54,807 nucleotides of DNA from Candidatus Gastranaerophilales bacterium (GCA_944326515.1 CALVEI010000006.1:1-54807), one strand, 5' to 3'; counted from the stretch's first letter, positions 16,931 through 25,199 are shown. The notes: generated from the sequence alone by a model not told the origin. Numbers and translations: made by a program.

Positions 16931-17086
16931 ATGGAAACTAAAGAAATGTTTTATTCTTATTGTACAGAAAGAAATGAAAATGGATTTGCACCTGTTACTG
17001 TTGTTATAGGTAAACTTCCAAAAATCAGAATGACTTTACCTAAAATAGAAATTAATGATTTTGAAGAATATTCTATAGCTGCTTAG
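16931..17086 (+). CDS. Small hypothetical protein, 51 residues
   Basis: The frame is open much further upstream, but ATG 16931 has a good GGGAG ribosome site and a promoter-like sequence behind it. The upstream part is hydrophobic read-through of AT-rich intergenic DNA. The product (METKEMFYSYCTER...) is acidic overall with a central beta-like segment (FAPVTVVIGKLPKIRMTLPKIE) and no membrane span. Family not recognised. Its TAG overlaps the TAA of the convergent 71-residue gene by four bases. Confidence 0.6.
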   Translation: METKEMFYSYCTERNENGFAPVTVVIGKLPKIRMTLPKIEINDFEEYSIAA

Positions 17087-17298
17087 TGGTTTGCATGTTT
17101 TAGATTCAAACCGAAGATTGGCTTAATTTTTATTTGGTAATCCGTGCATACTCCGTTTAAAAGATTTTCGAGATTTTTTAGCGCAGTTTGTTCACTTTTT
17201 CCATAGCATACAATTCTTTTTGTTATGCAATTGGCTATATATTTGTTATTTGAACTCTTGTAAATTATAGCAGGGTATTCGATTACTGTTCTTTCCAT
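17083..17298 (-). CDS. Small protein with HicB-like fold pattern, 71 residues
   Basis: The segment YPAIIYKSSNNKYIANCITKR followed by YGKSEQTALKNLENLL (residues about 8-47) follows the pattern of HicB-type partial RNase H folds: a Tyr-Pro-Ala strand, a polar turn, an aromatic strand, then the helix that begins after a Gly-x-[ST]. HicB proteins are usually antitoxins of the HicA mRNA interferase. No HicA gene is adjacent, so this may be a stand-alone relative. The ATG at 17298 has a weak ribosome site. The fold call is tentative. Confidence 0.55.
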   Translation of the reverse strand: MERTVIEYPAIIYKSSNNKYIANCITKRIVCYGKSEQTALKNLENLLNGVCTDYQIKIKPIFGLNLKHANH

Positions 17299-17435
17299 TT
17301 TAATGTTATCGGTTAGTTTTTGTTTTTATTTAATTAAATTTTTGTAATTCATTTTTTTAGCGTATATTTATGATTGAAAATAATTGTGCTAATATATTAC
17401 AGAAGTTTATGGTTGAGGTTTGATTGGAAGAATTT

Positions 17436-17945
17436 ATGAAAAAAATATTTTTGTCTTTATTTGTTTTATTTTGCACGGCAAATTACTCTTTTGCGGTTGA
17501 GCTTCCTTCTGTTATGAGACAAACTATGGCTCAAGATCCAATTGGAATGCCAAGTTTATTAAATTTGGTTTTATCAATGGTATTTGTGATTGCTTTGATT
17601 TATTTTACAGGTTGGATTTATGCAAAATTAAATGTTCTAAACAAGGATAAATTAAAGAAAATTGCTTCTGATAATTTAGATTCAAAGCGTTTTTCTGTAA
17701 TGCAATCAATGCCGTTAGGTCAACAAAGACACTTATATTCAATAGAAATGAATGGAAAGATTCTTCTTGTTGGGTCTACACCAAGTCATATAACTTTATT
17801 AAAAGAATTTGATGTTGTTGCAGGTAATGAAGATGATTCTGTTTCTGAGGTATTGACCTCAGATGATTCTGATGAAGAAAATGCTTCAGCACCTATTCAA
17901 AAATCTTTTGATATTGATGAACTTTACAAAAAATATAAAAATTAG
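17436..17945 (+). CDS. fliO: FliO-like flagellar biosynthesis protein
   Basis: The 169-residue protein has a signal peptide (about residues 1-20, ending NYSFA), one transmembrane helix (about 41-62) and then the FliO signature VMQSMPLGQQRHLYSIEMNGKILLVG (within residues 88-113). It ends with an acidic tail. FliO helps assemble the flagellar export gate FliPQR in the inner membrane. The ATG at 17436 has GGAAG upstream; a TTG at 17424 is a less likely start. No other flagellar gene is nearby. It is followed after 13 bases by neuB, so it heads a mixed transcript. Distant FliO-like proteins of other function cannot be excluded. Confidence 0.75.
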   Translation: MKKIFLSLFVLFCTANYSFAVELPSVMRQTMAQDPIGMPSLLNLVLSMVFVIALIYFTGWIYAKLNVLNKDKLKKIASDNLDSKRFSVMQSMPLGQQRHLYSIEMNGKILLVGSTPSHITLLKEFDVVAGNEDDSVSEVLTSDDSDEENASAPIQKSFDIDELYKKYKN

Positions 17946-17958
17946 TACGGAGTGGTAA

Positions 17959-18840
17959 GTGAGAAATAGTATTGTTATTGGTAATAAAACAATAGGTGAG
18001 GATTCTCCATGCTTTATTATTGCAGAAATAGGTATAAATCATAATGGTTCTGTAGATTTGGCCAAAAAGATGATTGATGAGGCAGTAGAGGCCGGATGTG
18101 ATGCTGTTAAATTCCAAAAAAGAACAGTAACAAAGGTCTATACTCCAGAAGAATTAGATGTTTATAGGCCAAATTATTACGGTAGTACAAATAGAGACTT
18201 AAAACTCGGTTTAGAGTTCAGTTATGATGATTATTGCGAAATTGACAGATATTGTAAAACTAAAAACATAATGTGGTTCGCATCTTGTTGGGATTTGGAT
18301 TCTGTTGATTTTATAGAACAATTTGATGTACCTTGTCACAAGGTTGCTTCTGCTATGCTTACTGATGATAACTTTTTACTTAAGCTAAAAGATATTGGAA
18401 AGCCTGTTTTGTTGTCTACGGGTATGAGTACGATGGATGAAATTAGACACGCTGTTGATTTATTGGGTGTTGAGAATATTGTTCTCTTCCATTGTACATC
18501 TACTTATCCGACTGCTCATAATGAAATCAATCTGAGAGTAATTGAAGAGTTAAGACGTGAATTCGATTGTCCGGTTGGTTATAGTGGACATGAAAGAGGT
18601 ATTTTGCCTTCTGTTTTATCAGTCCAACTAGGGGCTAGTGCAGTAGAAAGACATATAACAACTGATAGAACCTTGTGGGGGTCTGACCAAGCTGCAAGTC
18701 TTGAACCTGAGGGGTTAAGACGTATGGTTCGAGATATAAGAGAGGTAAAGCTTGTTCTTGGCGATGGGAAGAAAGTTGTATATGATTCAGAGATCCCAGT
18801 AAGAAATAAGTTAAGAAAAACAGGTAAGGTTATTGTTTAA
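17959..18840 (+). CDS. neuB: N-acetylneuraminate synthase-family protein lacking the SAF domain
   Basis: The 293-residue TIM-barrel protein carries the NeuB motifs FIIAEIGINHNGSVDLAK, DAVKFQKR, FASCWD, KVASAML, LLSTGMSTM, LFHCTSTYP, GYSGHERG and ERHIT. Family members condense phosphoenolpyruvate with a hexosamine (or its phosphate) to make nonulosonic acids for surface glycans. Full-length NeuB and PseI proteins continue with a C-terminal SAF (antifreeze-like) domain of about 60 residues; here the protein stops just where that domain would begin. The start is GTG with GGAG upstream. The next gene is a KdsC-type phosphatase, which suggests synthesis through a 9-phosphate intermediate. The substrate is not known. 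Confidence 0.85.
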   Translation: MRNSIVIGNKTIGEDSPCFIIAEIGINHNGSVDLAKKMIDEAVEAGCDAVKFQKRTVTKVYTPEELDVYRPNYYGSTNRDLKLGLEFSYDDYCEIDRYCKTKNIMWFASCWDLDSVDFIEQFDVPCHKVASAMLTDDNFLLKLKDIGKPVLLSTGMSTMDEIRHAVDLLGVENIVLFHCTSTYPTAHNEINLRVIEELRREFDCPVGYSGHERGILPSVLSVQLGASAVERHITTDRTLWGSDQAASLEPEGLRRMVRDIREVKLVLGDGKKVVYDSEIPVRNKLRKTGKVIV

Positions 18841-18841
18841 A

Positions 18842-19345
18842 ATGTATAAAACTCTAGATTTGGCTCAAAATATAAAGATGATAGTGTCAGATTTTGATGG
18901 CATATTTACTGATAATTCTGTTTATTTTTTTGATTTTGATAATAAAGTCAAAAAACTTAGTTTTAAAGATTTGATGGGGGTTTCAGTTGCAATTAAAAAT
19001 GGCATTAGAGTTGGTATAATTTCTGGAGAAAAAAGCAAAGAAATTGATTATATTGCTGAAAAATTTGGTTTATCTGACATTCATCAGGGAATAAGAAACA
19101 AATTGCCTGTTCTTGAAGAAATAAAGATGAAATATAACTTACAAGATGACGAGATTGTTTATATTGGTGATGATATTAATGATATAGATTGTCTCAAATC
19201 AGTTAAATATGCGATAACAGTGAAACAGGCTAACTATAAAGTTAAGCAAGATGTTAAACATGTCCAATTAACAAATGCCAATGCTGGTGATGGTGCTTTT
19301 CGTGAGGTTGTTGATAATATTGTTGAATTGAAAAATTATGGATAG
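18842..19345 (+). CDS. KdsC-type HAD phosphatase
   Basis: The 167-residue protein is a capless (C0) HAD phosphatase. Motif I is SDFDGIFTDN with nucleophile Asp17 and Asp19, the SGE motif II follows at 61-63, and motif IV is GDDINDI (109-115). Family members remove phosphate from KDO-8-phosphate or from 9-phosphates of sialic-acid-like sugars. The neighbouring neuB gene favours the second role. ATG 18842 starts one base after the neuB stop; a TTG at 18833 would overlap it. It overlaps the next gene by eight bases, so the operon is tightly coupled. Confidence 0.85.
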   Translation: MYKTLDLAQNIKMIVSDFDGIFTDNSVYFFDFDNKVKKLSFKDLMGVSVAIKNGIRVGIISGEKSKEIDYIAEKFGLSDIHQGIRNKLPVLEEIKMKYNLQDDEIVYIGDDINDIDCLKSVKYAITVKQANYKVKQDVKHVQLTNANAGDGAFREVVDNIVELKNYG

Positions 19346-21071
19346 TTTGAAAAATATACTTTTACATTTTGGAGAAGAATTAAAGAAAAATGTTGATAAA
19401 TTAGATATTTTTGTAAAAAAGTACAAAGATATATCTCAGACTGCTCAAATTCCTTCTACAGCTTATATGAATTGGGGAATAGAACTTGCACAAAAAGGTA
19501 ATGTTGATGAGGCTATCGATAAACTGAGAACGGCTACATTGATGGCTAACCAAAATCCGGGTGTTTATATTAACCTTGGGATAACATTTTTGCGTCAAAA
19601 AAATTTTGAAGAAGCAATAAAAAATTTTAGAAAAGCAGTTAAGATTGATAAATATAATTCAAAGGCATATGCAATGTGGGCATCTGCTCTTTCTGAAATA
19701 GGTGATTTAAAAGGTGCAATAGATATCTATGAACTTGCTCAAAAGTACGATTCAAGAGATCCTGATATTTATCTTAATTGGGGAATATCTTTAGCAAGAG
19801 CAGGAAAAAAAGATGAGGCCAGAGAAAAGTTCAAAAAATCAGTTTCCTTAAATCCTGTTAATCCGATAACTTCTTTTTTATGGGGATTGATTCTTTATGA
19901 GGATGATGAATACGCAGAGGCTATAACTAAGTTTAGCCACTCTTTGATATATTCTGACGATAAATTTGATTCTTTATACTATATTTCTTTATGTAATCTA
20001 AAGCTCAATAATTATAAAGCTGCTGAAAAATATGCAATAAAGGCTTTAGAAATCGATAAAACTCAAGTAGATGCATACATAGTTCTTGCTGATTGTTATT
20101 TGAGAACTGGAGAAGAGGATAAGTGTCTTAAATCTTTTGAAGATGCTTCTGTTTGTGCAAGATTGAATACACAGTTTTTTATAAATTGGGGGTTAGCTTT
20201 TCAACACTATCATCATGTTGATGCAGCTAGAGAAAAACTTTACCATGCTTTAACTCTTGAACCTAATAATATAATTGTTTTGTTTAATCTAGGCGTAAAC
20301 TTTTTATTGGCTAAAGAATATACACAGGCAGAAGAATTTTTTAAAAGAGTTCTTGAACTTAATCCTGACCATTCTCAGGCATTGTTTAATTTAGGGGCTT
20401 TGGCTTTTGATAAAGGAGATCTGAATACTGCGCTGGATTATTACAAAAAGTCGTTGGCTATAGATAAAAAGAATACTCGAATATATTTTAATATGGCAAA
20501 TTGTTACTACAAAGCCGGTAAATTAGATGAAGCTTCTGTATATTTCAAAAAGTGTATTGAATATTGCCCTAATCTTACTCAGGCATATATTAATTATGCA
20601 CATTTGCTTGCTGATAAGGGGGAGGTTGTTGATGCACAGAGAAAAGCTCGTACTGCGTATTTGCAAGATAAAGAGTCTTTTTATACTAATTTTGCAGTTG
20701 GTGTTGTTTATTTAAAATTAAAGAAATACGATGATGCATTAGAAAAGTTCGAAAATTCTTTAAAGATTAATTCTGATTACTACCCTTCAAAATTAGGAAT
20801 TGCAGAAGTCTATTGTAGACAAGGAATATATGAAAAATCTTTGGCTGTTTTCGACTCATTAGACAAAGAATTTGAATCACAAAAAGAATATCAGGATATT
20901 CTTTTCCTTGTTATTTCAACAATTTCTGATGATGAAAATGCTTCACATTCTGTTGTAAATTATGCTTTGCAATATTGTAATAAATTTTTAGAGCAGTATA
21001 ATAACGATAAGGTACTTGATGTACAAAAAAAATTGTCAGATAAACTAAATCAACTTGAGGCTAATAAATAG
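19338..21071 (+). CDS. Large TPR-repeat protein
   Basis: The 577-residue protein consists almost entirely of tetratricopeptide repeats of about 34 residues, at least a dozen from about residue 37 to 520 (for example AYMNWGIELAQKGNVDEAIDKLRTA, VYINLGITFLRQKNFEEAIK..., ALFNLGALAFDKGDLNTALDYYKKSL). A short helical head precedes them. There is no signal peptide or membrane helix, so it is probably cytoplasmic. It overlaps the phosphatase gene by eight bases and touches lysC by one base. By position it may scaffold the sugar pathway, but the role is unknown. Confidence 0.85.
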   Translation: MDSLKNILLHFGEELKKNVDKLDIFVKKYKDISQTAQIPSTAYMNWGIELAQKGNVDEAIDKLRTATLMANQNPGVYINLGITFLRQKNFEEAIKNFRKAVKIDKYNSKAYAMWASALSEIGDLKGAIDIYELAQKYDSRDPDIYLNWGISLARAGKKDEAREKFKKSVSLNPVNPITSFLWGLILYEDDEYAEAITKFSHSLIYSDDKFDSLYYISLCNLKLNNYKAAEKYAIKALEIDKTQVDAYIVLADCYLRTGEEDKCLKSFEDASVCARLNTQFFINWGLAFQHYHHVDAAREKLYHALTLEPNNIIVLFNLGVNFLLAKEYTQAEEFFKRVLELNPDHSQALFNLGALAFDKGDLNTALDYYKKSLAIDKKNTRIYFNMANCYYKAGKLDEASVYFKKCIEYCPNLTQAYINYAHLLADKGEVVDAQRKARTAYLQDKESFYTNFAVGVVYLKLKKYDDALEKFENSLKINSDYYPSKLGIAEVYCRQGIYEKSLAVFDSLDKEFESQKEYQDILFLVISTISDDENASHSVVNYALQYCNKFLEQYNNDKVLDVQKKLSDKLNQLEANK

Positions 21072-22330
21072 TGGGTATAATTGTTCAAAAATTTGGCGGA
21101 ACTTCCGTTGCTGATACTGATAAAATTAAAAATGTAGCATCAGCTGTTATAAGAGAAAAAAATAATGGCAATGATGTTATCGTTGTAGTTTCTGCTATGG
21201 GGCATACGACTGATTATCTTGTTAAGATGGCTAATGAAATATCGTCTCATCCTAACTCAAGAGAAATGGATATGCTTTTAGCTACAGGTGAGCAAGTTTC
21301 GATTGCTCTTTTGACAATGGCTATACAAGCTCAAGGCTATGCCGCTGTTAGTATGAATGCTATGCAGGTAGGTATTATAACAGAGTGTGTTCACTCAAAA
21401 GCAAGAATTGTTGATATTAAAACTAACAAATTAAAGGAACATTTGGATAAAGGCGAAATAATAGTTGTTGCAGGCTTCCAAGGCGTTACTCCAGATGGAG
21501 AAATTACTACCCTTGGACGTGGAGGTTCTGATACTTCTGCTGTTGCTATTGCTGGTGCTATGAATGCTGACAGATGTGATATTTATACAGATGTTGAAGG
21601 TGTTTATACTACAGATCCAAGAATTGTTCCTAATGCTACTAAGTTAAAAGAAATTTCTTATGAAGAAATGCTTGAACTTGCTCATGTCGGAGCTAATGTG
21701 TTGCATCCTCGTTCTGTAGAAACTGCAAAGCAATATCATGTGCCGATGAGAGTCAGAAGTACATTTAAACTAGATGATTTAGGAACTTATATTATAGGAG
21801 TCGATGAAATGGAAATAAACAAACCCGTTGCAGGTGTTGCTTCTGATTTGTCTCAAATTAGGGTTGTTATCACAGAAGTCCCCGATGTGCCAGGTAATGC
21901 GGCTAAAATCTTTGAAATGCTATCAAAATCAGACATAAGTGTTGATATGATTATTCAATCTTATGGCAGAAGTGATGATACAAATGATATTGCCTTTACT
22001 GTAAGCGAGTCTGATTATGAAAAGACTATGGAAATTGTAAAAGAAATTATTAAGGAAATTAATGCTTCCGGCGTACTCGTTGATGAAGATATTGCTAAAG
22101 TGTCTATTGTCGGTGCCGGCATGGTTGACAGACCTGGTATTGCAGCATCAATGTTTAAAGCTTTGGCAGAAAATGGTATTAATATCAAAATGATTTCAAC
22201 AAGTGAAATTAAGATTAGTTGTTTGGTACAAAAAGAACAGTCTAATGCTGCTATCAAGGCTTTACATACGGCATTTCATTTAGATGCAAAGGAAACGGCT
22301 GTTGTTATGGGTGATTTACCTAATTTATAA
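21071..22330 (+). CDS. lysC: Aspartate kinase
   Basis: The 419-residue enzyme makes aspartyl phosphate, the first step towards lysine, threonine and methionine. It begins with the KFGGTSVAD motif and has TLGRGGSDTSAVAIAGAM, the YTDVEGVYTTDPR segment and two C-terminal ACT domains (from about residue 265), which usually bind lysine or threonine as feedback inhibitors. The start is GTG, and its G is also the last base of the preceding stop (TAGTG). It closes the fliO-neuB-kdsC-TPR-lysC run, and a terminator follows. Confidence 0.96.
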   Translation: MGIIVQKFGGTSVADTDKIKNVASAVIREKNNGNDVIVVVSAMGHTTDYLVKMANEISSHPNSREMDMLLATGEQVSIALLTMAIQAQGYAAVSMNAMQVGIITECVHSKARIVDIKTNKLKEHLDKGEIIVVAGFQGVTPDGEITTLGRGGSDTSAVAIAGAMNADRCDIYTDVEGVYTTDPRIVPNATKLKEISYEEMLELAHVGANVLHPRSVETAKQYHVPMRVRSTFKLDDLGTYIIGVDEMEINKPVAGVASDLSQIRVVITEVPDVPGNAAKIFEMLSKSDISVDMIIQSYGRSDDTNDIAFTVSESDYEKTMEIVKEIIKEINASGVLVDEDIAKVSIVGAGMVDRPGIAASMFKALAENGINIKMISTSEIKISCLVQKEQSNAAIKALHTAFHLDAKETAVVMGDLPNL

Positions 22331-22336
22331 TTTTGT

Positions 22337-22372
22337 TGAGCGCTTTTTGGGAAAGAAAAAGCGCTTAATATT
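22337..22372 (+). terminator. Terminator after lysC
   Basis: A 10-bp stem (AGCGCTTTTT 22339-22348 with AAAAAGCGCT 22356-22365), extendable by two pairs, with a 7-base loop. The tail is AT-rich but the T-run is broken (TTAATATTTATT). Confidence 0.7.
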
Positions 22373-22429
22373 TATTAACTTTTAAAGATTTTTTGACAAT
22401 TTTTTTTATTGACAAGTATTGGGTATTGT

Positions 22430-23287
22430 ATGCAAATGTTAATTGATAAAGAACAAACTTCTAAAGATAAAATTATTAAACCTGATTTTTCTACCAAGAC
22501 AGGTCGAGAATTCTTGGCATTTTATTTGCAGACTAAGTTTAAGCAAGTGATATCCAATGACAAGAAAAAAGAAAATCCTGTATTTAAGGAAATTAATCCC
22601 AACTTTATTTCTAAGTTTTCAAGAAGACTTATTGAAAATCCTAGTAAGAGAATTTTAATCGGCGTAACAGGTGAATCAGCAAGCGGTAAAACTACTATAT
22701 GTAAGCAAATAAAAAAGACTAGTATTGAACTTCAGTTTCCTCTTGAGTTTTTGAGTATCGATAATTATTTTAATGATATTTCAGACTTGATCAAAAAATA
22801 TGGTACTTTTGATGCCTTAAGAGATAACGGTTATGACGTTGATTCTCCTGAGAGTTTTCAGTTGGACTTGTTAAAAGAGGATTTAACTAAATTGTCTAGA
22901 GGAGAAGATATAATGGCTCCCGAGTATTTGATTAATGGTACAGGAGTGAGCGTTCCTAAATCTATTCCTATAACTTCTCAAAAGTTTATCCTTGTCGAAG
23001 GTATGGCAGCTATGTATAAGGATATAAAAGATTTATTTGATGTCAAAATTTATATTGATATAGACAGAAAAATTCAGAAAAAGTGGTTTTTAGAACGTGC
23101 TGCAAAGCGAAATCAGTCTCATGAAAATGCTCTTAAACATTGGGAGTATGTTGGTAATGCTGCTGAAAAATATATACGTCCATCTAAGGTTGATGCAGAC
23201 ATTATTATAAATGGAGCATCTTCATTGGAGTATTTTTCTCAAATTATTGAATATATTCATGCTGCAACCAACTGTTTTGTATCTTAG
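22430..23287 (+). CDS. Uridine kinase / phosphoribulokinase-family P-loop kinase
   Basis: The 285-residue protein carries Walker A GESASGKT (residues 81-88). The kinase-family motifs are LSIDNYFND, YDVDSPESFQLDLLKEDL, APEYLINGTG and FILVEGMAAMY. After them comes a region matching the lid (RKIQKKWFLERAAKR). These fit the uridine kinase/PRK superfamily, which phosphorylates a sugar or nucleoside hydroxyl. The N-terminal 70 residues are an extension not found in Udk, so the substrate is open. ATG 22430 or 22436 may be used. No Shine-Dalgarno is visible; TTGACA (22393-22398) and a poor -10 (TATTGG, 22417-22422) lie just upstream, so this too might be leaderless. Confidence 0.75.
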   Translation: MQMLIDKEQTSKDKIIKPDFSTKTGREFLAFYLQTKFKQVISNDKKKENPVFKEINPNFISKFSRRLIENPSKRILIGVTGESASGKTTICKQIKKTSIELQFPLEFLSIDNYFNDISDLIKKYGTFDALRDNGYDVDSPESFQLDLLKEDLTKLSRGEDIMAPEYLINGTGVSVPKSIPITSQKFILVEGMAAMYKDIKDLFDVKIYIDIDRKIQKKWFLERAAKRNQSHENALKHWEYVGNAAEKYIRPSKVDADIIINGASSLEYFSQIIEYIHAATNCFVS

Positions 23288-23467
23288 TTTCATCTATTAA
23301 AAAATGACTCTTTAGTATCAGTTATTTAGTACTATAGCTGTATTTCTTGTATAGCTTGATTTTTGCTATTAAATATTAAGATTTGTTAAGTAGAATATAC
23401 TTTTTATATAAAAAATAAGCAATTTTTATTTAAAAAAATTTTTTATATAAGTACGAGAGATAATTAA

Positions 23468-23510
23468 GAGAAACAAAACGAGAGAAACAAAGAGAGAAAC
23501 GAGAGAACAC
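23468..23510 (+). repeat. GAGAAAC repeats in a T-free purine-rich leader
   Basis: GAGAAAC occurs at 23468-23474, 23482-23488 and 23494-23500, with a degenerate GAGAACAC at 23503-23510. From 23466 to 23520 the plus strand contains no T. The stretch leads into AGGAGG just before the RHH gene. It is probably an unstructured 5' leader that favours translation, or it may hold repeated operator half-sites for the encoded regulator. Confidence 0.55.
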
Positions 23511-23523
23511 AGGAGGAAACTTT

Positions 23524-23712
23524 ATGTCAAGAGTACTTATTTCTATGCCGGAAAAATTTTTAGACGAGATTGATCAAGTTGCTGAAACTGAAAATCGTTC
23601 AAGAAGCGAATTGATTCGTGAAGCACTTCGAACATATATTCATAGAAATAAAATCAGAGAAAACACACTTGCTGCTAAAAACGCAACAATCTTAGAGGCA
23701 TTACTAGACTAA
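23524..23712 (+). CDS. Ribbon-helix-helix (CopG-like) DNA-binding protein
   Basis: The 62-residue protein has the RHH layout. A short N-terminal strand (SRVLISMPEK) contacts DNA as a dimer, helix 1 is FLDEIDQVAETE, and NRSRSELIREALRTYI is the turn and second helix typical of CopG/NikR N-termini. A 13-residue tail follows. Such proteins are antitoxins or autoregulators. No toxin gene adjoins it. It has a very strong AGGAGG site and a 240-base upstream region with an AT-rich possible promoter (TATAAG near 23446) and GAGAAAC repeats. Confidence 0.85.
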   Translation: MSRVLISMPEKFLDEIDQVAETENRSRSELIREALRTYIHRNKIRENTLAAKNATILEALLD

Positions 23713-23786
23713 AAAAGCTTTAATCATTCAAAACTAGATGCAATACTGGACTAGTGGGGAATAAGGAATAGGTTTTATAAAAAAAT

Positions 23787-23819
23787 GCGGTCTTGATATA
23801 ATCAGACCGCTTTATTTTA
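23787..23819 (-). terminator. Terminator between the RHH and glycine-zipper genes
   Basis: GCGGTCT (23787-23793) pairs with AGACCGC (23804-23810) around a 10-base loop. On the minus strand it is followed by a run of seven T, so it best serves the gene ending at 23837, and it could also stop plus-strand transcription. Confidence 0.8.
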
Positions 23820-23836
23820 TGGTTAGTTTATAGTTT

Positions 23837-25042
23837 TTATTGTATAGTTGTTTTTTGTTGTTGATTAAATGGATTGTTCATTGTTTGAAAATTATTTGCA
23901 AATGGCATTGATGCGTGAGACATTGCTTCTTTGTATTGATTCATATCGTAGCTGTATCCGTTGAATCCTGGTACAACTGGCACGCCAGGGAATGGGGCAA
24001 ATACTGTTTGACCTGGCATTTGAGGATATTGAGGATATTGTGCAACATCTTGAGGCATTGTTTGAGGTTGTTGTGTTTGCGTTTGAAGCTCAGCGATAAC
24101 TTTTTCTGCCGATGCCTTTGCTGCAAGTGCATCTTGGTTGTTTGGATCTTGTGCAAGAACTTCATTTGCTGCAGCAAGTGTTTGTTGAGCCAATGCTAGT
24201 TTTGTGTTTGGGTCACTTTCGATTTGTTGAGTTACTTGTGCTGTTTGTTGTTCTTGTGCTTTAGCAAGTTCACTTTTACCTGTAATAGCTGTTGCTGCTT
24301 TGCCAGCCACTGCGCTACCAACAACACCGCCTAAGAATTTACCTAAGAAACCGCCTATTGCTGTACCAATACCAGGACAAATTGCTGTACCTATTGCGGT
24401 ACCAATTGCTGTACCAATTGCATCGCCTGCTAACCATCCTGCACCACCTGCTATGACTTGTGTGCCTGATTTTGCAAGTTGTTTCATACCTGCTGAAAAA
24501 CCAAGTGTTTGGAATGTAGGAACAACTTCGCCTAAAGTTTTACCAACTGCGTCGAATACCATCATCCAACCTGCACCTGATTTACCCATTGCTTTACCAA
24601 AGCCTGTACTTCTTAATGCTTTGTATCCTGGTATTTTATCTAGTAATTTATATATACCAAATGGTGCTCTTGAAGTGTTTGGTGTAACACCTTTTTTTAG
24701 AAAATCACCATATTCTTTTCTTAAATTATCTAAGCCTGATTTTAAAGCTTCACTTCTTTGTGTATATGGATGTGCTGTTTTAATAGAATTAATTGTATTT
24801 TTAAAGTTGTAACCATTATCTTTAAATTTCATAAAGCCTTGTACACCGCCAATTGCTGCTGCAAAAGGTAATGTTTGAACAGCTGTTTCTGCTACTGTTG
24901 GTTCGGGTAATACTGTTACAGGTTCACCGTTTAAGAACTTAACCATGTTTGTAACATCATTTTGATTTACTACAGCGTTACCTACTGCTGCTCTATAAAA
25001 TGCTGCATATTGTGAATTCTGATTTGAAATACCATTGACCAT
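23837..25042 (-). CDS. Glycine-zipper protein with proline/glutamine-rich tail
   Basis: The 401-residue protein is not a family I can name. The N-terminal half is mixed helical (two hydrophobic stretches, for example LPFAAAIGGVQGF). At about residues 198-250 there is a long Gly/Ala/Ile run with repeating GTAI units and GGFLGKFLGGVVGSAVAG, a glycine zipper able to pack or insert into membranes. A helical Ala/Gln segment follows (LAQQTLAAANEVLAQDPNNQDALAAKA, split at about residues 283-309), then a P/Q/Y/M-rich tail. There is no classical signal peptide. It has its own AGGAAG site. Pore formation or envelope association is a guess based on composition. Confidence 0.6.
   Translation of the reverse strand: MVNGISNQNSQYAAFYRAAVGNAVVNQNDVTNMVKFLNGEPVTVLPEPTVAETAVQTLPFAAAIGGVQGFMKFKDNGYNFKNTINSIKTAHPYTQRSEALKSGLDNLRKEYGDFLKKGVTPNTSRAPFGIYKLLDKIPGYKALRSTGFGKAMGKSGAGWMMVFDAVGKTLGEVVPTFQTLGFSAGMKQLAKSGTQVIAGGAGWLAGDAIGTAIGTAIGTAICPGIGTAIGGFLGKFLGGVVGSAVAGKAATAITGKSELAKAQEQQTAQVTQQIESDPNTKLALAQQTLAAANEVLAQDPNNQDALAAKASAEKVIAELQTQTQQPQTMPQDVAQYPQYPQMPGQTVFAPFPGVPVVPGFNGYSYDMNQYKEAMSHASMPFANNFQTMNNPFNQQQKTTIQ
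24381..24416 (+). repeat. Three 12-bp tandem repeats coding the GTAI units
   Basis: Three copies of a 12-base unit (consensus ATTGCTGTACCA on the plus strand) lie head to tail, with partial copies on either side. In the minus-strand gene they encode repeated Gly-Thr-Ala-Ile. Such a run can expand or contract by slippage without shifting the frame. Confidence 0.75.
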
Positions 25043-25199
25043 ACTAAAATACTTCCTATATCTAACCTTATTTATATAAAAACAATTTGGTTTGATTTAT
25101 TTACTTATTTAGCTTTTTATGTAAACAAATGTTAACATATTGGCAATATTTCAGTTTTATGAGTTTTATGAAAGTGTCATAAGTGATGGAATTTAATTC

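Noticed and set aside
12921-17298. Prophage or insertion-sequence remnant around the ART-like gene
   Set aside because: No transposase, integrase, terminal repeats or phage genes are visible, and base composition matches the flanks.
17370-17423. 17-codon ORF upstream of the fliO-like gene
   Set aside because: Too short to support, no ribosome site, and it ends across the fliO ribosome-binding region.
23468-23510. Possible CRISPR-like array
   Set aside because: Units are seven bases with irregular spacing and there are no spacers or cas genes.
24300-24812. Pro/Ala-rich 170-codon plus-strand frame
   Set aside because: It mirrors the Gly/Ala-rich repeats of the minus-strand glycine-zipper gene; composition explains it.
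25129-25138. Palindrome ATGTTAACAT between divergent genes
   Set aside because: A ten-base AT-rich palindrome is expected by chance at this composition, and no second copy with clear context was seen.
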